This document shows, piece after piece, positions 8,693-17,161 of a DNA stretch of 64,000 nt. The notes below the pieces were generated by a model. That model was not told the DNA's origin and did not search any database. It saw nothing but the letters and a program-made list of their open reading frames with translations. How positions within the stretch are numbered: the stretch's first letter is position 1; every line of letters starts with the position of its first letter. The stretch spans positions 186,001-250,000 of the forward strand of contig JANYCU010000045.1 in the NCBI GenBank assembly GCA_025360125.1, read 5' to 3'. The translations under genes and the position numbers were made by a program. Source of the DNA: Armatimonadota bacterium. Lineage in GTDB: Bacteria; Armatimonadota; Fimbriimonadia; Fimbriimonadales; Fimbriimonadaceae.

Positions 8693-9201
8693 AAAAATCC
8701 CCTTTTGCCCTCGGTTGCGGAATAGTCGTCGCATTAACAATCCTTGCCTCCATCGTCCTTAAACTCTCCCGCGGCGGCGACCAAAAGGCGGTTCCGTTCC
8801 TTGGTCAATGGCCCGGACAATTCACCGTCGACAAGGTCAACCGCGGCCCCGACGGCCCCGACGACCGCAAGCATCACACTCTCCACGGCTTTCTCAGCAT
8901 TCGCCTCGATAAAACATCCTATTTGCTCCGCCTCGAAGGCGAGCAACAACAGATCGAAGTCAAAGGAACCTGGTCCTATTCCGGAAATCAGATCACCCTC
9001 AGCCCGAACGACATCAAACCAAAGACCGAGGGCGGAAAAGACGGTATTAATCCGAACTTCAAATACGTGCCCGACGAAGACCTCTACAATGCCTATCAAA
9101 AGAAAATAACGCTGAATCTCAGCAAAGATGGTTCCTCCTTAACCGGGCTAAGGACTACAATAGCATTCTTAGAGGGAACTCACTCCTTCAAAAAAGATTG
9201 A
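8689..9201 (+). CDS. Membrane-anchored hypothetical protein
   Basis: TTG start overlapping the upstream stop. A single N-terminal hydrophobic helix (FALGCGIVVALTILASIVL) anchors a beta-rich outer domain of about 140 residues. The WSYSGNQITLSP pattern resembles the protein at 13716, which has similar repeated strands. The stop overlaps the ATG of the following ligase (TGATG), so the three genes 8357-10889 form a tight operon. Function unknown. Confidence 0.6.
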   Translation: MKKSPFALGCGIVVALTILASIVLKLSRGGDQKAVPFLGQWPGQFTVDKVNRGPDGPDDRKHHTLHGFLSIRLDKTSYLLRLEGEQQQIEVKGTWSYSGNQITLSPNDIKPKTEGGKDGINPNFKYVPDEDLYNAYQKKITLNLSKDGSSLTGLRTTIAFLEGTHSFKKD

Positions 9202-10889
9202 TGAAAATCCGATCCCATTCGTTGGCGGCTATGGTTCGAGAGCAGGCGAAAAAGTCGCCGACTCGCCCAGCCCTCTTGGTTCGGCCCGCAAAAGGGGCCG
9301 ATAGCAAAGACCACCAAACACTCACTTACCAAGAGCTCTGGTCCAACATTCAAAGCTACGCCGCCTTCCTGCAGTCGCTAGGTCTCACCAAAGGCGACCG
9401 GATGGTCATTCTCAGCGAGAATTGCGCCGAATGGATTTACGCTCACTACGCGGGTATGTCGCTCGGAGTCATCTCCGTCCCGATTTATCCGACCCTTCCC
9501 GCCGATCAAGCTCAGTATATTGCCAAAGATGCCGCGGCAAAAGTGGCCCTTTGCGGCTCGGCCGAGCACGCCGAGAAGCTGTCCGGCCTGACCGGAATCA
9601 AAACCGAAATGCTCCGCGAAGACCGCCACGGAGTCCTCAACGAAGATGAGTGGAACAAGCAAATCGACTCCATCGATCCGACCGATCTTGCCATCTTCAT
9701 CTATACCAGCGGAACCACGGGTCAGCCCAAAGGCGCCATGCTCACCCATCAGGCCTTCATGACCGTTTGCGAGCACGCAGTTCCCTACCTCGGCATTATC
9801 GAAACCGACACATTTTTCAGTTTCCTTCCGCTCAGCCATATCTTCGAACAAATTGCCTCTTGCCTTTGTTTTTACGCAGGAGCCTGTCTCGGTCAAAACA
9901 AAAGTGTGGCCTCGATGGCCAACGATTTTCTCGCCATCAAACCCAGCGTCATGGTTGCGGTTCCGCGCTTTCTAGAGAGCTTCATGGACCGCATCGTCGA
10001 CGGCATGAAAAAGCAAAAGCCGATCAAACAAAAGCTGTTTAATCTCTATATCAGCCAAGGCGTCAAACGGGCCCAAGGCGGATTTGCCCCGCTTCATCCC
10101 ATCCTCGACAAAATCGTTGGCGCAAAGATCCGAGAAAGGCTCGGCGGCCGTATGCGGCTCGTCGTGAGCGGCGGAGCCGCTTTGCCAAAGCACGTCGCCG
10201 AATTCTATCTCGCTCTTGGCCTAACCGTCCTTCAAGGCTATGGCCTCACCGAAACGACGGGTGGCAGCGTGGTCAACCATCCCAAACGCAATAAGTATTG
10301 GTCCGTTGGCGAACCAATCGGGGTCGAACTCAAAATCGCCGACGATGGCGAAATCCTCCTTCGCGGGCCAACCATCATGGTCGGCTATTACAACCAGCCC
10401 GAAGAAACCGAGAAAGCGATCGATCGCGACGGATGGTTCCACACGGGCGACATCGGAGAGATGGAAGGCAAATCCCTCAAAATCACCGACCGCAAGAAAG
10501 ATATTTTGGTCCTCGGTAATGGCAAAAACGTCGCCCCTCAACCCATCGAAAACCTCATCCGAGAATCGAAGTTCATTGCCGAAGCGGTGGTCCTCGGCGA
10601 CGGAATGGATTACTGCATCGCCCTCATCCTTCCCAACAAAGAAATCATCAGGACGGAACTTGGATTGTCCGAGGGCGAGAACCTGGCCGAAAACTCGGCC
10701 GTCCGAGACCTTTTGAAAAAGGAAATTGACAAAACCAACAAGCAAGTTGCCAATTTCGAAATGGTTAAAAAATGGGCCCTCATCGACGACTCATTTACAA
10801 TCGAAAACGGACTCCTGACGCCTACACTGAAAGTCAAACGAAAGGTCGTCAAAGAAAAGTACGCCGATCTAATTAACAATCTTCGTTAA
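9201..10889 (+). CDS. Long-chain fatty acid-CoA ligase (AMP-forming)
   Basis: Activates a fatty acid with ATP to an acyl-adenylate and then to acyl-CoA. The 562 residues show the AMP-binding motif IFIYTSGTTGQPKGAMLTH (about 160-178) and the A5 motif GYGLTETTGG. GWFHTGDIGE follows, then ITDRKKDILVLGNGKNVAPQPIE, the hinge and C-terminal lid typical of the FadD15/long-chain group. The start ATG at 9201 overlaps the previous stop. Chain-length preference cannot be read from sequence. Confidence 0.9.
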   Translation: MKIRSHSLAAMVREQAKKSPTRPALLVRPAKGADSKDHQTLTYQELWSNIQSYAAFLQSLGLTKGDRMVILSENCAEWIYAHYAGMSLGVISVPIYPTLPADQAQYIAKDAAAKVALCGSAEHAEKLSGLTGIKTEMLREDRHGVLNEDEWNKQIDSIDPTDLAIFIYTSGTTGQPKGAMLTHQAFMTVCEHAVPYLGIIETDTFFSFLPLSHIFEQIASCLCFYAGACLGQNKSVASMANDFLAIKPSVMVAVPRFLESFMDRIVDGMKKQKPIKQKLFNLYISQGVKRAQGGFAPLHPILDKIVGAKIRERLGGRMRLVVSGGAALPKHVAEFYLALGLTVLQGYGLTETTGGSVVNHPKRNKYWSVGEPIGVELKIADDGEILLRGPTIMVGYYNQPEETEKAIDRDGWFHTGDIGEMEGKSLKITDRKKDILVLGNGKNVAPQPIENLIRESKFIAEAVVLGDGMDYCIALILPNKEIIRTELGLSEGENLAENSAVRDLLKKEIDKTNKQVANFEMVKKWALIDDSFTIENGLLTPTLKVKRKVVKEKYADLINNLR

Positions 10890-10977
10890 ATTTCGGTTCG
10901 TGCCAACCAAACGGCACAGTTCTTGTAACTGGAATCTCCATACCCTTCCAACGTGATGGGTTATGCGAGAAATCCAA

Positions 10978-11610
10978 ATGAAAAGAACATCTACAATTGC
11001 CTTGGCAATGAGCATCCTTGCGGTTGCATCAGTTGCCAATGCGCAATCACTTAAATTCACGGGGGCACAGCTAGGCAGCATCAACTCCGGAACAATCAAC
11101 GTCAACGGTACAACCGAAACAGTTGGAATGGGCGCTCTGACCTTCAGCACAGGTTCAGGTTCCATTGTCAGCTATTGTGCTGATGCAACGTCATTCTTGA
11201 ACTCAAACTCAAACCCATATACCGTTGGCCCAGTAAACATGACCAACGGAACTGGTCTTGCGCTCGCCGCAAGAATCATGAGCAGCAGCTTCACCTCGGC
11301 AACATCTGCAGATCAGCAACAGGGTCTCCAGTTGGCAGTTTGGGATGCCCTTTATGACAACGGTGCATCATTCAACGGTACAGCCGGAAACTTGAAGGTC
11401 GTTAGCGGCGTCGGTGCTTCAGCCCTCAGCTTTGCATCTTCCTACTACTCAGCTGGTGTGAACAGCAGTGCAACCAGCGGCGTCGAGCTTTTCAAAGCCC
11501 AAGGTGGTGGCGGACAAGATCAACTTCACGTGGTACCAGAACCTGCATCATTGGCAGTCCTTGGCCTCGGTGTTGTCGGCCTCATTCGACGACGACGAAC
11601 CACTAAATAA
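10978..11610 (+). CDS. PEP-CTERM protein with thioester-like motif (copy 1)
   Basis: Exported protein with a signal peptide (MKRTSTIALAMSILAVASVANAQ) and a C-terminal PEP-CTERM tail (VPEPASLAVLGLGVVGLIRRRR), processed by exosortase-type systems at the cell envelope. I start at the inner ATG 10978. Between the ends, YCADA (Cys about 67) and GLQLAVWDA (Gln about 118) fit the Cys and Gln signatures of thioester-domain adhesins, which could form an internal covalent Cys-Gln link. It is a tandem near-copy of the next gene, each with its own terminator. Confidence 0.85.
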   Translation: MKRTSTIALAMSILAVASVANAQSLKFTGAQLGSINSGTINVNGTTETVGMGALTFSTGSGSIVSYCADATSFLNSNSNPYTVGPVNMTNGTGLALAARIMSSSFTSATSADQQQGLQLAVWDALYDNGASFNGTAGNLKVVSGVGASALSFASSYYSAGVNSSATSGVELFKAQGGGGQDQLHVVPEPASLAVLGLGVVGLIRRRRTTK

Positions 11611-11639
11611 TTCTCGGTTTTCATAACCCGAGATACCCG

Positions 11640-11669
11640 GTGCCCAGCTTAACCCTGGGCACTTTTTTT
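11640..11669 (+). terminator. Intrinsic terminator
   Basis: An eight-pair stem GTGCCCAG/CTGGGCAC with loop CTTAACC is followed by seven T, 30 bp after the stop of the first PEP-CTERM gene. Confidence 0.85.
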
Positions 11670-11754
11670 GCTTTGATTTTCATGTCCTTGGCATGGAACT
11701 TGCATCGCTAACCATTAGGCTCTTCCAACGTGGAGGGCTTTGCGAGAAATCCAT

Positions 11755-12390
11755 ATGAAAAGAACATCTACCATTGCCATTGCAATGAGCATCCTTGCGG
11801 TTGCCTCAGTTGCCAATGCGCAATCACTCAAGTTCACTGGCACCCAACTTGGTGCCCTGAACACCGGAACTATCAACGTCAATGGTACAACGACCACAGT
11901 TGGAATGGGCGCTTTTACGTTTAGTACAGGCTCCAGCACCATCGTCACCTATTGCGCCGACGCGCTTGCGGCTTTGAACTCAAACTCAAATCCATACACC
12001 GTCGGTCCAGTCAACATGACCAACGGAACGGGTCTTGCGCTGGCCGCAAAGATCCTTGGCAGCAGCTTTGGTGCCGCCACCACCCTTGATCAGCAAGCAG
12101 GTCTCCAATTGGCGATCTGGGATGCCCTTTATGACAACGGCTCATCATTCAATGGCGGAGCTGGAAACATGAAGGTCATCAGCGGAGTCAACGCTGCGTC
12201 GCTTAGCTTTGCCAGTTCGTACTACACCGCAGGTGTCAATAGCAATGCAACATCAGGCGTCGAATTGTTCAAGGCGACAAGCCCCGGTGGACAAGATCAA
12301 CTTCACGTTGTTCCAGAGCCTGCCTCCATCGCAGTCCTCGGTCTTGGCGCCCTCGGCCTTCTCCGACGACGCAAAACCGCAAAGAAATAG
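11755..12390 (+). CDS. PEP-CTERM protein with thioester-like motif (copy 2)
   Basis: Tandem paralogue of the preceding gene, alignable over its whole length, including signal peptide, the YCADA and GLQLAIWDALYDNG motifs, and the PEP-CTERM tail (VPEPASIAVLGLGALGLLRRRK). The upstream region CTTCCAACGTG and the GCGAGAAATCCA leader are conserved between the two copies, so the promoter was duplicated as well. Cell-surface location is expected. Whether the thioester forms is untested. Confidence 0.85.
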   Translation: MKRTSTIAIAMSILAVASVANAQSLKFTGTQLGALNTGTINVNGTTTTVGMGAFTFSTGSSTIVTYCADALAALNSNSNPYTVGPVNMTNGTGLALAAKILGSSFGAATTLDQQAGLQLAIWDALYDNGSSFNGGAGNMKVISGVNAASLSFASSYYTAGVNSNATSGVELFKATSPGGQDQLHVVPEPASIAVLGLGALGLLRRRKTAKK

Positions 12391-12408
12391 GCACTGCCTT
12401 CGCAAGTG

Positions 12409-12437
12409 AACGCCCGGCTTAACCCCGGGCGTTTTTT
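12409..12437 (+). terminator. Intrinsic terminator
   Basis: A perfect nine-pair stem AACGCCCGG/CCGGGCGTT is followed by a T-run, directly after the second PEP-CTERM gene. Confidence 0.85.
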
Positions 12438-12452
12438 GCTTTTTGCTTTATT

Positions 12453-12582
12453 GCTGACGGCTGACAGCTAACGGCTAACGGCTGACGGCTGACGGCTAAC
12501 GGCTAACGGCTAACGGCTAACGACTGACGGCTAACGGCTAACGGCTAACGGCTAACGGCTGACGGCTGACGGCTGACGGCTA
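12453..12582. repeat. Heptanucleotide tandem array (18 units) reaching the ADH stop codon
   Basis: Eighteen units of GCTAACG or GCTGACG (with single variants) in perfect 7-bp register. The last partial unit supplies the CTA that is the TAG stop of the minus-strand alcohol dehydrogenase. In the gene's orientation the unit is CCGTYAG; units with T end in TAG, and the 7-bp period places these stops in different frames. Similar shorter arrays abut stops at 14479, 27878 and 31265. Confidence 0.9.
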
Positions 12583-13680
12583 AAACTCAATCACTCCCCG
12601 TCGTACCGCCCCACTCAACATATCCGCGTACGCCTCATTCACCTGATCCAACGAATACCGCTTCGTGATCAATCGATCGAGCGGCAATCGACCCGCCTGA
12701 TACAACTTTGCAAACTCGACAAAATCCAACGGCGGATTCGCCGACCCGTAATACGACCCCTTCACCGTCTTCTCTTGCCGAACCAAAACCGCACCCGGCA
12801 GATTTGTCGATGATCCCATGGCCGAAAGGCCGGAAAAAATAACTTCGCCACCCGGTCGCGCTGCGTCGAGGCATTGCTCTTGCACCTTCGGATTGCCAAT
12901 CGCCTCAAAAATGTAATCCGCCCCTCGGCCCTCGGTCAATTCCTTAATCTCCCCAACCGCATTCGCACCCGCAACCACCGTGTGTGTCGCGCCAAAATCC
13001 ATCGCTGCCTCCAGGCGAGAAGCATGAACGTCGACGGCGATAATCGTCTTAGCTCCAGCCAAAACCGCACCCATAACCGTCGAGAGCCCGACTCCGCCAC
13101 AACCAAAAACCGCGACCGATGAGTCCGCTTCGACTTTCGCCGTAATCAGCACCGAACCAATTCCCGTCGTCACCGCACACCCAATGACGGCCGCAATCTC
13201 ATGCGGCAACGATGGCGGCATCACTACGCAAGAAACATCAGGAACCACCACGTACTCAGCCAGACACGCCAACCCGCAGTAATGGTAAATCGGCTGTCCA
13301 TTCTCAGATAACCGCGGAGTGCCGTCCTGCATCACGCCCGCCCACATCGGGCCAACATAGGCTTCGCATAGGTTCACTTTCCCGCGTTGACAATAAAAGC
13401 ATTCGCCGCAATACGGCGCCCAATTCAGGGCCACATGATCACCGACCGAAAGCGTCGTAACCCCCGCACCAAGTTCAGTAATCACCCCCGCTCCCTCATG
13501 CCCCAATACCGCAGGCAATGGGTGCTTTGTCTCGCCCGTCACCAAGTGCCAATCGCTGTGGCACACTCCGCACGCCGCAATCTTCACCAAAACCTCACCC
13601 GCCTGAGGAGCCTGCAAATCGACCTCTCGAACTGAAAGCTTCCCTCCAACTTGGTCTAACACGGCGGCACGAATCTTCAT
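12580..13680 (-). CDS. Zinc-dependent alcohol dehydrogenase (class III type)
   Basis: Medium-chain dehydrogenase oxidising alcohols or glutathione/mycothiol adducts with NAD. The 366 residues contain the catalytic-zinc motif CGVCHSD (about 37-43) with GHEGAG. They also contain the four structural-zinc cysteines (CGECFYCQRGKVNLC), the third catalytic ligand in IGCAVTTG, and the Rossmann motif VFGCGGVGLS. The length and structural zinc loop fit the class III/NDMA-dependent branch. Substrate is unassigned. The stop codon lies in the heptamer array. Confidence 0.9.
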   Translation of the reverse strand: MKIRAAVLDQVGGKLSVREVDLQAPQAGEVLVKIAACGVCHSDWHLVTGETKHPLPAVLGHEGAGVITELGAGVTTLSVGDHVALNWAPYCGECFYCQRGKVNLCEAYVGPMWAGVMQDGTPRLSENGQPIYHYCGLACLAEYVVVPDVSCVVMPPSLPHEIAAVIGCAVTTGIGSVLITAKVEADSSVAVFGCGGVGLSTVMGAVLAGAKTIIAVDVHASRLEAAMDFGATHTVVAGANAVGEIKELTEGRGADYIFEAIGNPKVQEQCLDAARPGGEVIFSGLSAMGSSTNLPGAVLVRQEKTVKGSYYGSANPPLDFVEFAKLYQAGRLPLDRLITKRYSLDQVNEAYADMLSGAVRRGVIEF

Positions 13681-13715
13681 GCCGCTGAGCTTACAATAAG
13701 TCGTACACTGGCCAT

Positions 13716-14396
13716 GTGGGATCGGCTCGCGCGAAGTGGACCATTTTAATTGGATTTATTGTCCTGTTCGTCGTCGTCTTCGCTTACAGCGAGCGCGATC
13801 GACGAACAAGGCTTCATCAGGTCGTCGGAACATGGACTCATGAAGGTTCAAACAGTATTAACAAACCGCTTGTCCTCCACATGTTTGCCGACCACACGTA
13901 TTTCCAAGAAGGCCTATCGTTGGAAGTAGCGAAACGAGGAACTTGGAGTTTCTCCGGCTTCCCAGACCGAGGTCATGTCCTTCTGAAAGGTTACATTCAC
14001 GGCGTCGATACCCACGTCGAAGGAATTTTCACCCTGGATCCGATTCGGAAAAAACTGAACGGAACGAGAGGATACTGGGAATTTCAAAAGGTATCGGACG
14101 AACCTGAACTAAAAATGACCGACTTAGAACGGAAGCTGTTAGGCATGTGGTCTGGTCGAGCCCAAAATGATACGACTCCACAGCAGTGGCTCACGCTCCT
14201 CTCAGATCACCAATTCATGATTGAATATGAATCGGTCGGCAAGTGGCATGTGTCTGGTCAAGATTTGATTCTGGAGTGGAGCCAGGAAGAGACTAATCGA
14301 ACCCAAAAGTCAAAATTAAAGATCGATTTGGCCCATGGCCGACTCACGTTTGATCCAGAAAACTACAGCCTCTTCCGACCAAAACCTGATGCCTGA
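13716..14396 (+). CDS. Membrane-anchored hypothetical protein
   Basis: GTG start, 226 residues. One N-terminal transmembrane helix (WTILIGFIVLFVVVFAY) is followed by two similar beta-rich halves, each with a VVGTW or LLGMW start and a GTWSF or GKWHVSG centre. This looks like an internal duplication of a lipocalin/YxeA-like unit. It is divergent from the alcohol dehydrogenase. Function unknown. Confidence 0.65.
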   Translation: MGSARAKWTILIGFIVLFVVVFAYSERDRRTRLHQVVGTWTHEGSNSINKPLVLHMFADHTYFQEGLSLEVAKRGTWSFSGFPDRGHVLLKGYIHGVDTHVEGIFTLDPIRKKLNGTRGYWEFQKVSDEPELKMTDLERKLLGMWSGRAQNDTTPQQWLTLLSDHQFMIEYESVGKWHVSGQDLILEWSQEETNRTQKSKLKIDLAHGRLTFDPENYSLFRPKPDA

Positions 14397-14448
14397 GTTG
14401 TCCACCGTAATGGTCCAGTTCGTCGGCTGGCTTGAATTTCAGTTCTTT

Positions 14449-14479
14449 CTGCCAACCGTTAACTGCAAACTGCCAACTA
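14449..14479. repeat. Short heptamer array at the murI stop
   Basis: Four diverged 7-bp units (CTGCCAA, CCGTTAA, CTGCAAA, CTGCCAA) end in the CTA at 14477-14479 that is the TAG stop of murI. It has the same design as the array at 12453. Confidence 0.5.
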
Positions 14480-15283
14480 CAGATCCACATGCGTCGCGTG
14501 AATGCCTTTGATTCCCAGTAACGTCGCACCCAACCCATCGAACTTATCCGCCGCATCAGTGACGAAGTATTCCACCGTCTGCGCCCCTTCAGAATGGCCA
14601 AGCAAACCCAGGCGAAGCTCATGCACCGCTGCCGCCGCAACCGCATCCGAACACGCGACCAAAGTCACATCCGGTCCCAAATACGCCTGAAAAGCCCCCG
14701 CCAAAAGCGGATAGTGAGTGCAGCCCAAAATGATCGAATCCACTCGCGCTGCCTTCAACTCCGCCATGTAAAGCTCAACCACTTGCTCAACGATGGATCC
14801 CGAAACCATGCCCTGCTCGACTAACGGAACAAACAGCGGACACGCCTTGGCAAAAACCTGGGCCGCGGGGTCCGCCGCCGTCAACCCGCGTTGATAAACG
14901 CCACCCGCAATCGTTGCCTCGGTGCCAATCACCCCGTATCGATGATTCTTCGTCACCCGCAAAGCGGTCGAAATAGCCGGATCAACCGTCCCAATCACCG
15001 GACAATCAAACTCCTTTTCAATATCTTCAAGGGCATGAGCCGAGACCGTATTGCATGCGACAATCAGCATCTTAACCTCATGCCCAGCAAGGAAATGAGC
15101 ACAATCCAATCCGTACCGCCGAATCGTTTCATGCGCCTTCGATCCATAAGGCGTCCGCGCCGTATCGCCCAAATATACAAACCGCTCGTGAGGCATCGCG
15201 GACAGGCAACTCTTGAGAACGGTGAGCCCACCTAGGCCGCTATCAAAAACACCAATGGGAGCGTCGGGATTGTTGGTAACCAT
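14477..15283 (-). CDS. murI: Glutamate racemase
   Basis: Cytoplasmic enzyme converting L- to D-glutamate for peptidoglycan. The signatures FDSGLGGLTVL (about residues 14-24), LIVACNTVSAHA with the first catalytic Cys, and IILGCTHYPLLAG with the second Cys and following His are all intact. The ATG at 15283 gives a normal start (MVTNNPDAPIGVFDSG) and a protein of 268 residues. The longer frame from 15337 adds an unlikely leader. Confidence 0.93.
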   Translation of the reverse strand: MVTNNPDAPIGVFDSGLGGLTVLKSCLSAMPHERFVYLGDTARTPYGSKAHETIRRYGLDCAHFLAGHEVKMLIVACNTVSAHALEDIEKEFDCPVIGTVDPAISTALRVTKNHRYGVIGTEATIAGGVYQRGLTAADPAAQVFAKACPLFVPLVEQGMVSGSIVEQVVELYMAELKAARVDSIILGCTHYPLLAGAFQAYLGPDVTLVACSDAVAAAAVHELRLGLLGHSEGAQTVEYFVTDAADKFDGLGATLLGIKGIHATHVDL

Positions 15284-15324
15284 GGTGATCAAGAACAGTT
15301 TACTGTCTGGCTTGTCCGACCGAA

Positions 15325-15546
15325 TTAGCCACGGCAAGAAATAATATCTTGCATTCTCCGCACGACAATCGGAGTTCGAGTTTGCGCATCCTCAACCGAA
15401 CCGAGATGACCCTCCAAGGCTTCGATAAAGCCAAACTGATTTAAAAGCGAACGAAAGTGTGCGCCGACGAAAACAATTTCGCCGAGAAGTGGACTTAAAG
15501 CTTCAGCAGCCTGTTCGAGCATCGCAATTTCGGCGGTTAATCTCAT
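15325..15546 (-). pseudogene. Remnant of an AbiEii/MNT-like nucleotidyltransferase
   Basis: A 73-residue product coupled by ATGA to the HTH gene upstream. It begins like the family (AAEALSPLLGEIVFVGA) but then jumps to a C-terminal-like section (FGFIEALEGHL, RTPIVVRRMQDI). The expected catalytic G-S/A...KDVD core is missing, so an internal deletion is the simplest reading. The pair probably derives from an AbiE-type or similar toxin-antitoxin unit. Confidence 0.5.
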
Positions 15547-16043
15547 TCGGGCCCTGAGAGACGCTTTTGCAGCTCGGTTTTAGCAAGAGTTACTTCGCGC
15601 ACTCGTCCAATTCGTAATGCGTCGATCAGAGCAAGGAACTCGTAAAGTTTCGCGTCGCCCAAAGCCGCCTCAGGTGCCGTTTTATAGAGCGGAGAGCACG
15701 CGACTCCTCGAACTTTTCCTTCCGGATGGGGCCAAACCGGGGGTGGTTCATCACTTTGTTGAACATGGTCGATGAGCGGCTTTGCCGCGTAGGCGGTTGG
15801 AATTCCCCGAACCAAATCACCTCGCCTTGCGGGAAAGTAGTATTTCGCCGCAAAGAGTGCTTCTAGTAGTGCGTTATGCCGAATACTCATGTCATCGCGA
15901 AGTATCCCGGCGGCAATGGCTCGTTTCGAAGCAGTGTGAGCTTGAGAGGCACTGATCCCCACACTCTTCCCGAGGGATTCGAAAGAGTCCTTCCCCGATG
16001 CCAAAATCTTTAGCACCACCAAAATATCAAGAGGCTTCAACAT
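15543..16043 (-). CDS. HTH transcriptional regulator
   Basis: The N-terminal region (LVVLKILASGKDSFESLGKSVGISASQAHTASKRAIAAGIL, read in parts) is a winged-helix/HTH. It is followed by a section found in regulators paired with nucleotidyltransferases (RRGDLVRGIPTAYAAKPL and WPHPEGKVRGVACSPLY). It is the first gene of a two-gene unit with the truncated nucleotidyltransferase and sits behind a 10-bp palindrome. The likely role is autorepression of this unit. Confidence 0.65.
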   Translation of the reverse strand: MLKPLDILVVLKILASGKDSFESLGKSVGISASQAHTASKRAIAAGILRDDMSIRHNALLEALFAAKYYFPARRGDLVRGIPTAYAAKPLIDHVQQSDEPPPVWPHPEGKVRGVACSPLYKTAPEAALGDAKLYEFLALIDALRIGRVREVTLAKTELQKRLSGPE

Positions 16044-16056
16044 AGATCCATTCTAT

Positions 16057-16066
16057 ATTCTAGAAT
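16057..16066. promoter_or_regulatory. Palindrome upstream of the HTH gene
   Basis: ATTCTAGAAT is a perfect 10-bp palindrome 14 bp before the start codon, in AT-rich promoter-like sequence. It is probably the operator for the HTH protein. Confidence 0.35.
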
Positions 16067-16163
16067 TAGGAATGTCAAGAATATTGTTACTGGGCTCCTG
16101 ACAAATTAGAAGTTCATGAACGTAGTCCGCCGCGACAAGCCTCACGTCATGCTGGACGAGATC

Positions 16164-16586
16164 TTAGAGATGGTCATCCTTCGCCGCGAGAAACCACGTG
16201 ACGAGGAACACTGCGATGGCGATTATCCCTGAACCAATCGCGATCACGTACCCACTTACAATGGCGAGCGCGTTGTCGTGGCCAGGCGTATTGCCAGTCG
16301 TGATCGCACCTAAGAGGGATAAGACCATCGTGTAAAGAAGCGCCAATATGATCGCGAACCCAACAGAGTAGGTTTGCCCTTGTCTGCGTATCGCGCTGAC
16401 AAGGCACAGGAGTAGATTCAGCACAAGAGAAAAAGGAAGGAGTAAGCCTGACAACGAGACTGGATCCAAGTGATCATCGATGGCAATAAGTAGAACAAGC
16501 CAGAAAGTATCGGCCACCAAGAACTGAGGAATCAATGAGCGATGACTCAAAAACAGAGATTTGAGTTTTTCCTTTGCACTGCTCAC
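16164..16586 (-). CDS. Small integral membrane protein
   Basis: The product has 140 residues and four hydrophobic segments (FLVADTFWLVLLIAI, LSGLLLPFSLVLNLLLCL, VGFAIILALLYTMVLSL, IVSGYVIAIGSGIIAIAVF). It is basic at the start and short at the C-terminus. No family recognised. Confidence 0.6.
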   Translation of the reverse strand: MSSAKEKLKSLFLSHRSLIPQFLVADTFWLVLLIAIDDHLDPVSLSGLLLPFSLVLNLLLCLVSAIRRQGQTYSVGFAIILALLYTMVLSLLGAITTGNTPGHDNALAIVSGYVIAIGSGIIAIAVFLVTWFLAAKDDHL

Positions 16587-16636
16587 CCTTGAGATTATAA
16601 GGCATTTTCCAAATCTCGGGAATACTGAACTCGATC

Positions 16637-17149
16637 ATGACAGTCGTTAGCCTGGACCAAACCCACCGCGAGGCGTTCCTGCGCATGCTCGAAGACTACG
16701 CTACGAAGGACCCTGAGCCGGGAGGGTTTTACGAGAAAGGACGTGATTCCTTCGACACCTTTGTTCAGAATCTCCTCGATGACGAACAGGGCCTCAACCT
16801 CTCGGAAGGGCACGCACCGAGCACTCATCGCTGGCTCATCGACGACGGTGAAATCGTGGGAATCGTCCGCACTCGCCACCACATCGACACGCCATTTCTC
16901 CATGACGAAGTCGGCCACATCGGCTACGATGTTCCGCCATCAAAGCGAGGAAATGGCTATGCCATATTGAGCCTACAAGCCGGACTTAAGTCGGCCCGAG
17001 AGAAAGAACTTATCCGCGTTCTCATCCTTGCCGACGACGCCAACCCACCATCCTGGCGAACCATCGAGCGATGCGGCGGCGTTTTCGAAAGCAGTTCTTG
17101 GTCTGAATTTTGGAACTGCCAAGTCCGCCGATATTGGATCGATCTTTAG
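16637..17149 (+). CDS. GNAT family N-acetyltransferase
   Basis: The 170-residue product has the GNAT acetyl-CoA region VGHIGYDVPPSKRGNGYAI (about 93-111), where R/Q-x-x-G-x-G/A is represented by KRGNGY. It also has the later NPPSWRTIERCGGVFE motif typical of acetyltransferases acting on small molecules or proteins. The start ATG follows immediately on a divergent gene. Substrate unknown. Confidence 0.85.
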   Translation: MTVVSLDQTHREAFLRMLEDYATKDPEPGGFYEKGRDSFDTFVQNLLDDEQGLNLSEGHAPSTHRWLIDDGEIVGIVRTRHHIDTPFLHDEVGHIGYDVPPSKRGNGYAILSLQAGLKSAREKELIRVLILADDANPPSWRTIERCGGVFESSSWSEFWNCQVRRYWIDL

Positions 17150-17161
17150 AAAGCGATAAGG

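Noticed and set aside
12453-12582. CRISPR array
   Set aside because: The repeat unit is only 7 bp with no spacers and no cas genes nearby; it is a simple tandem array.
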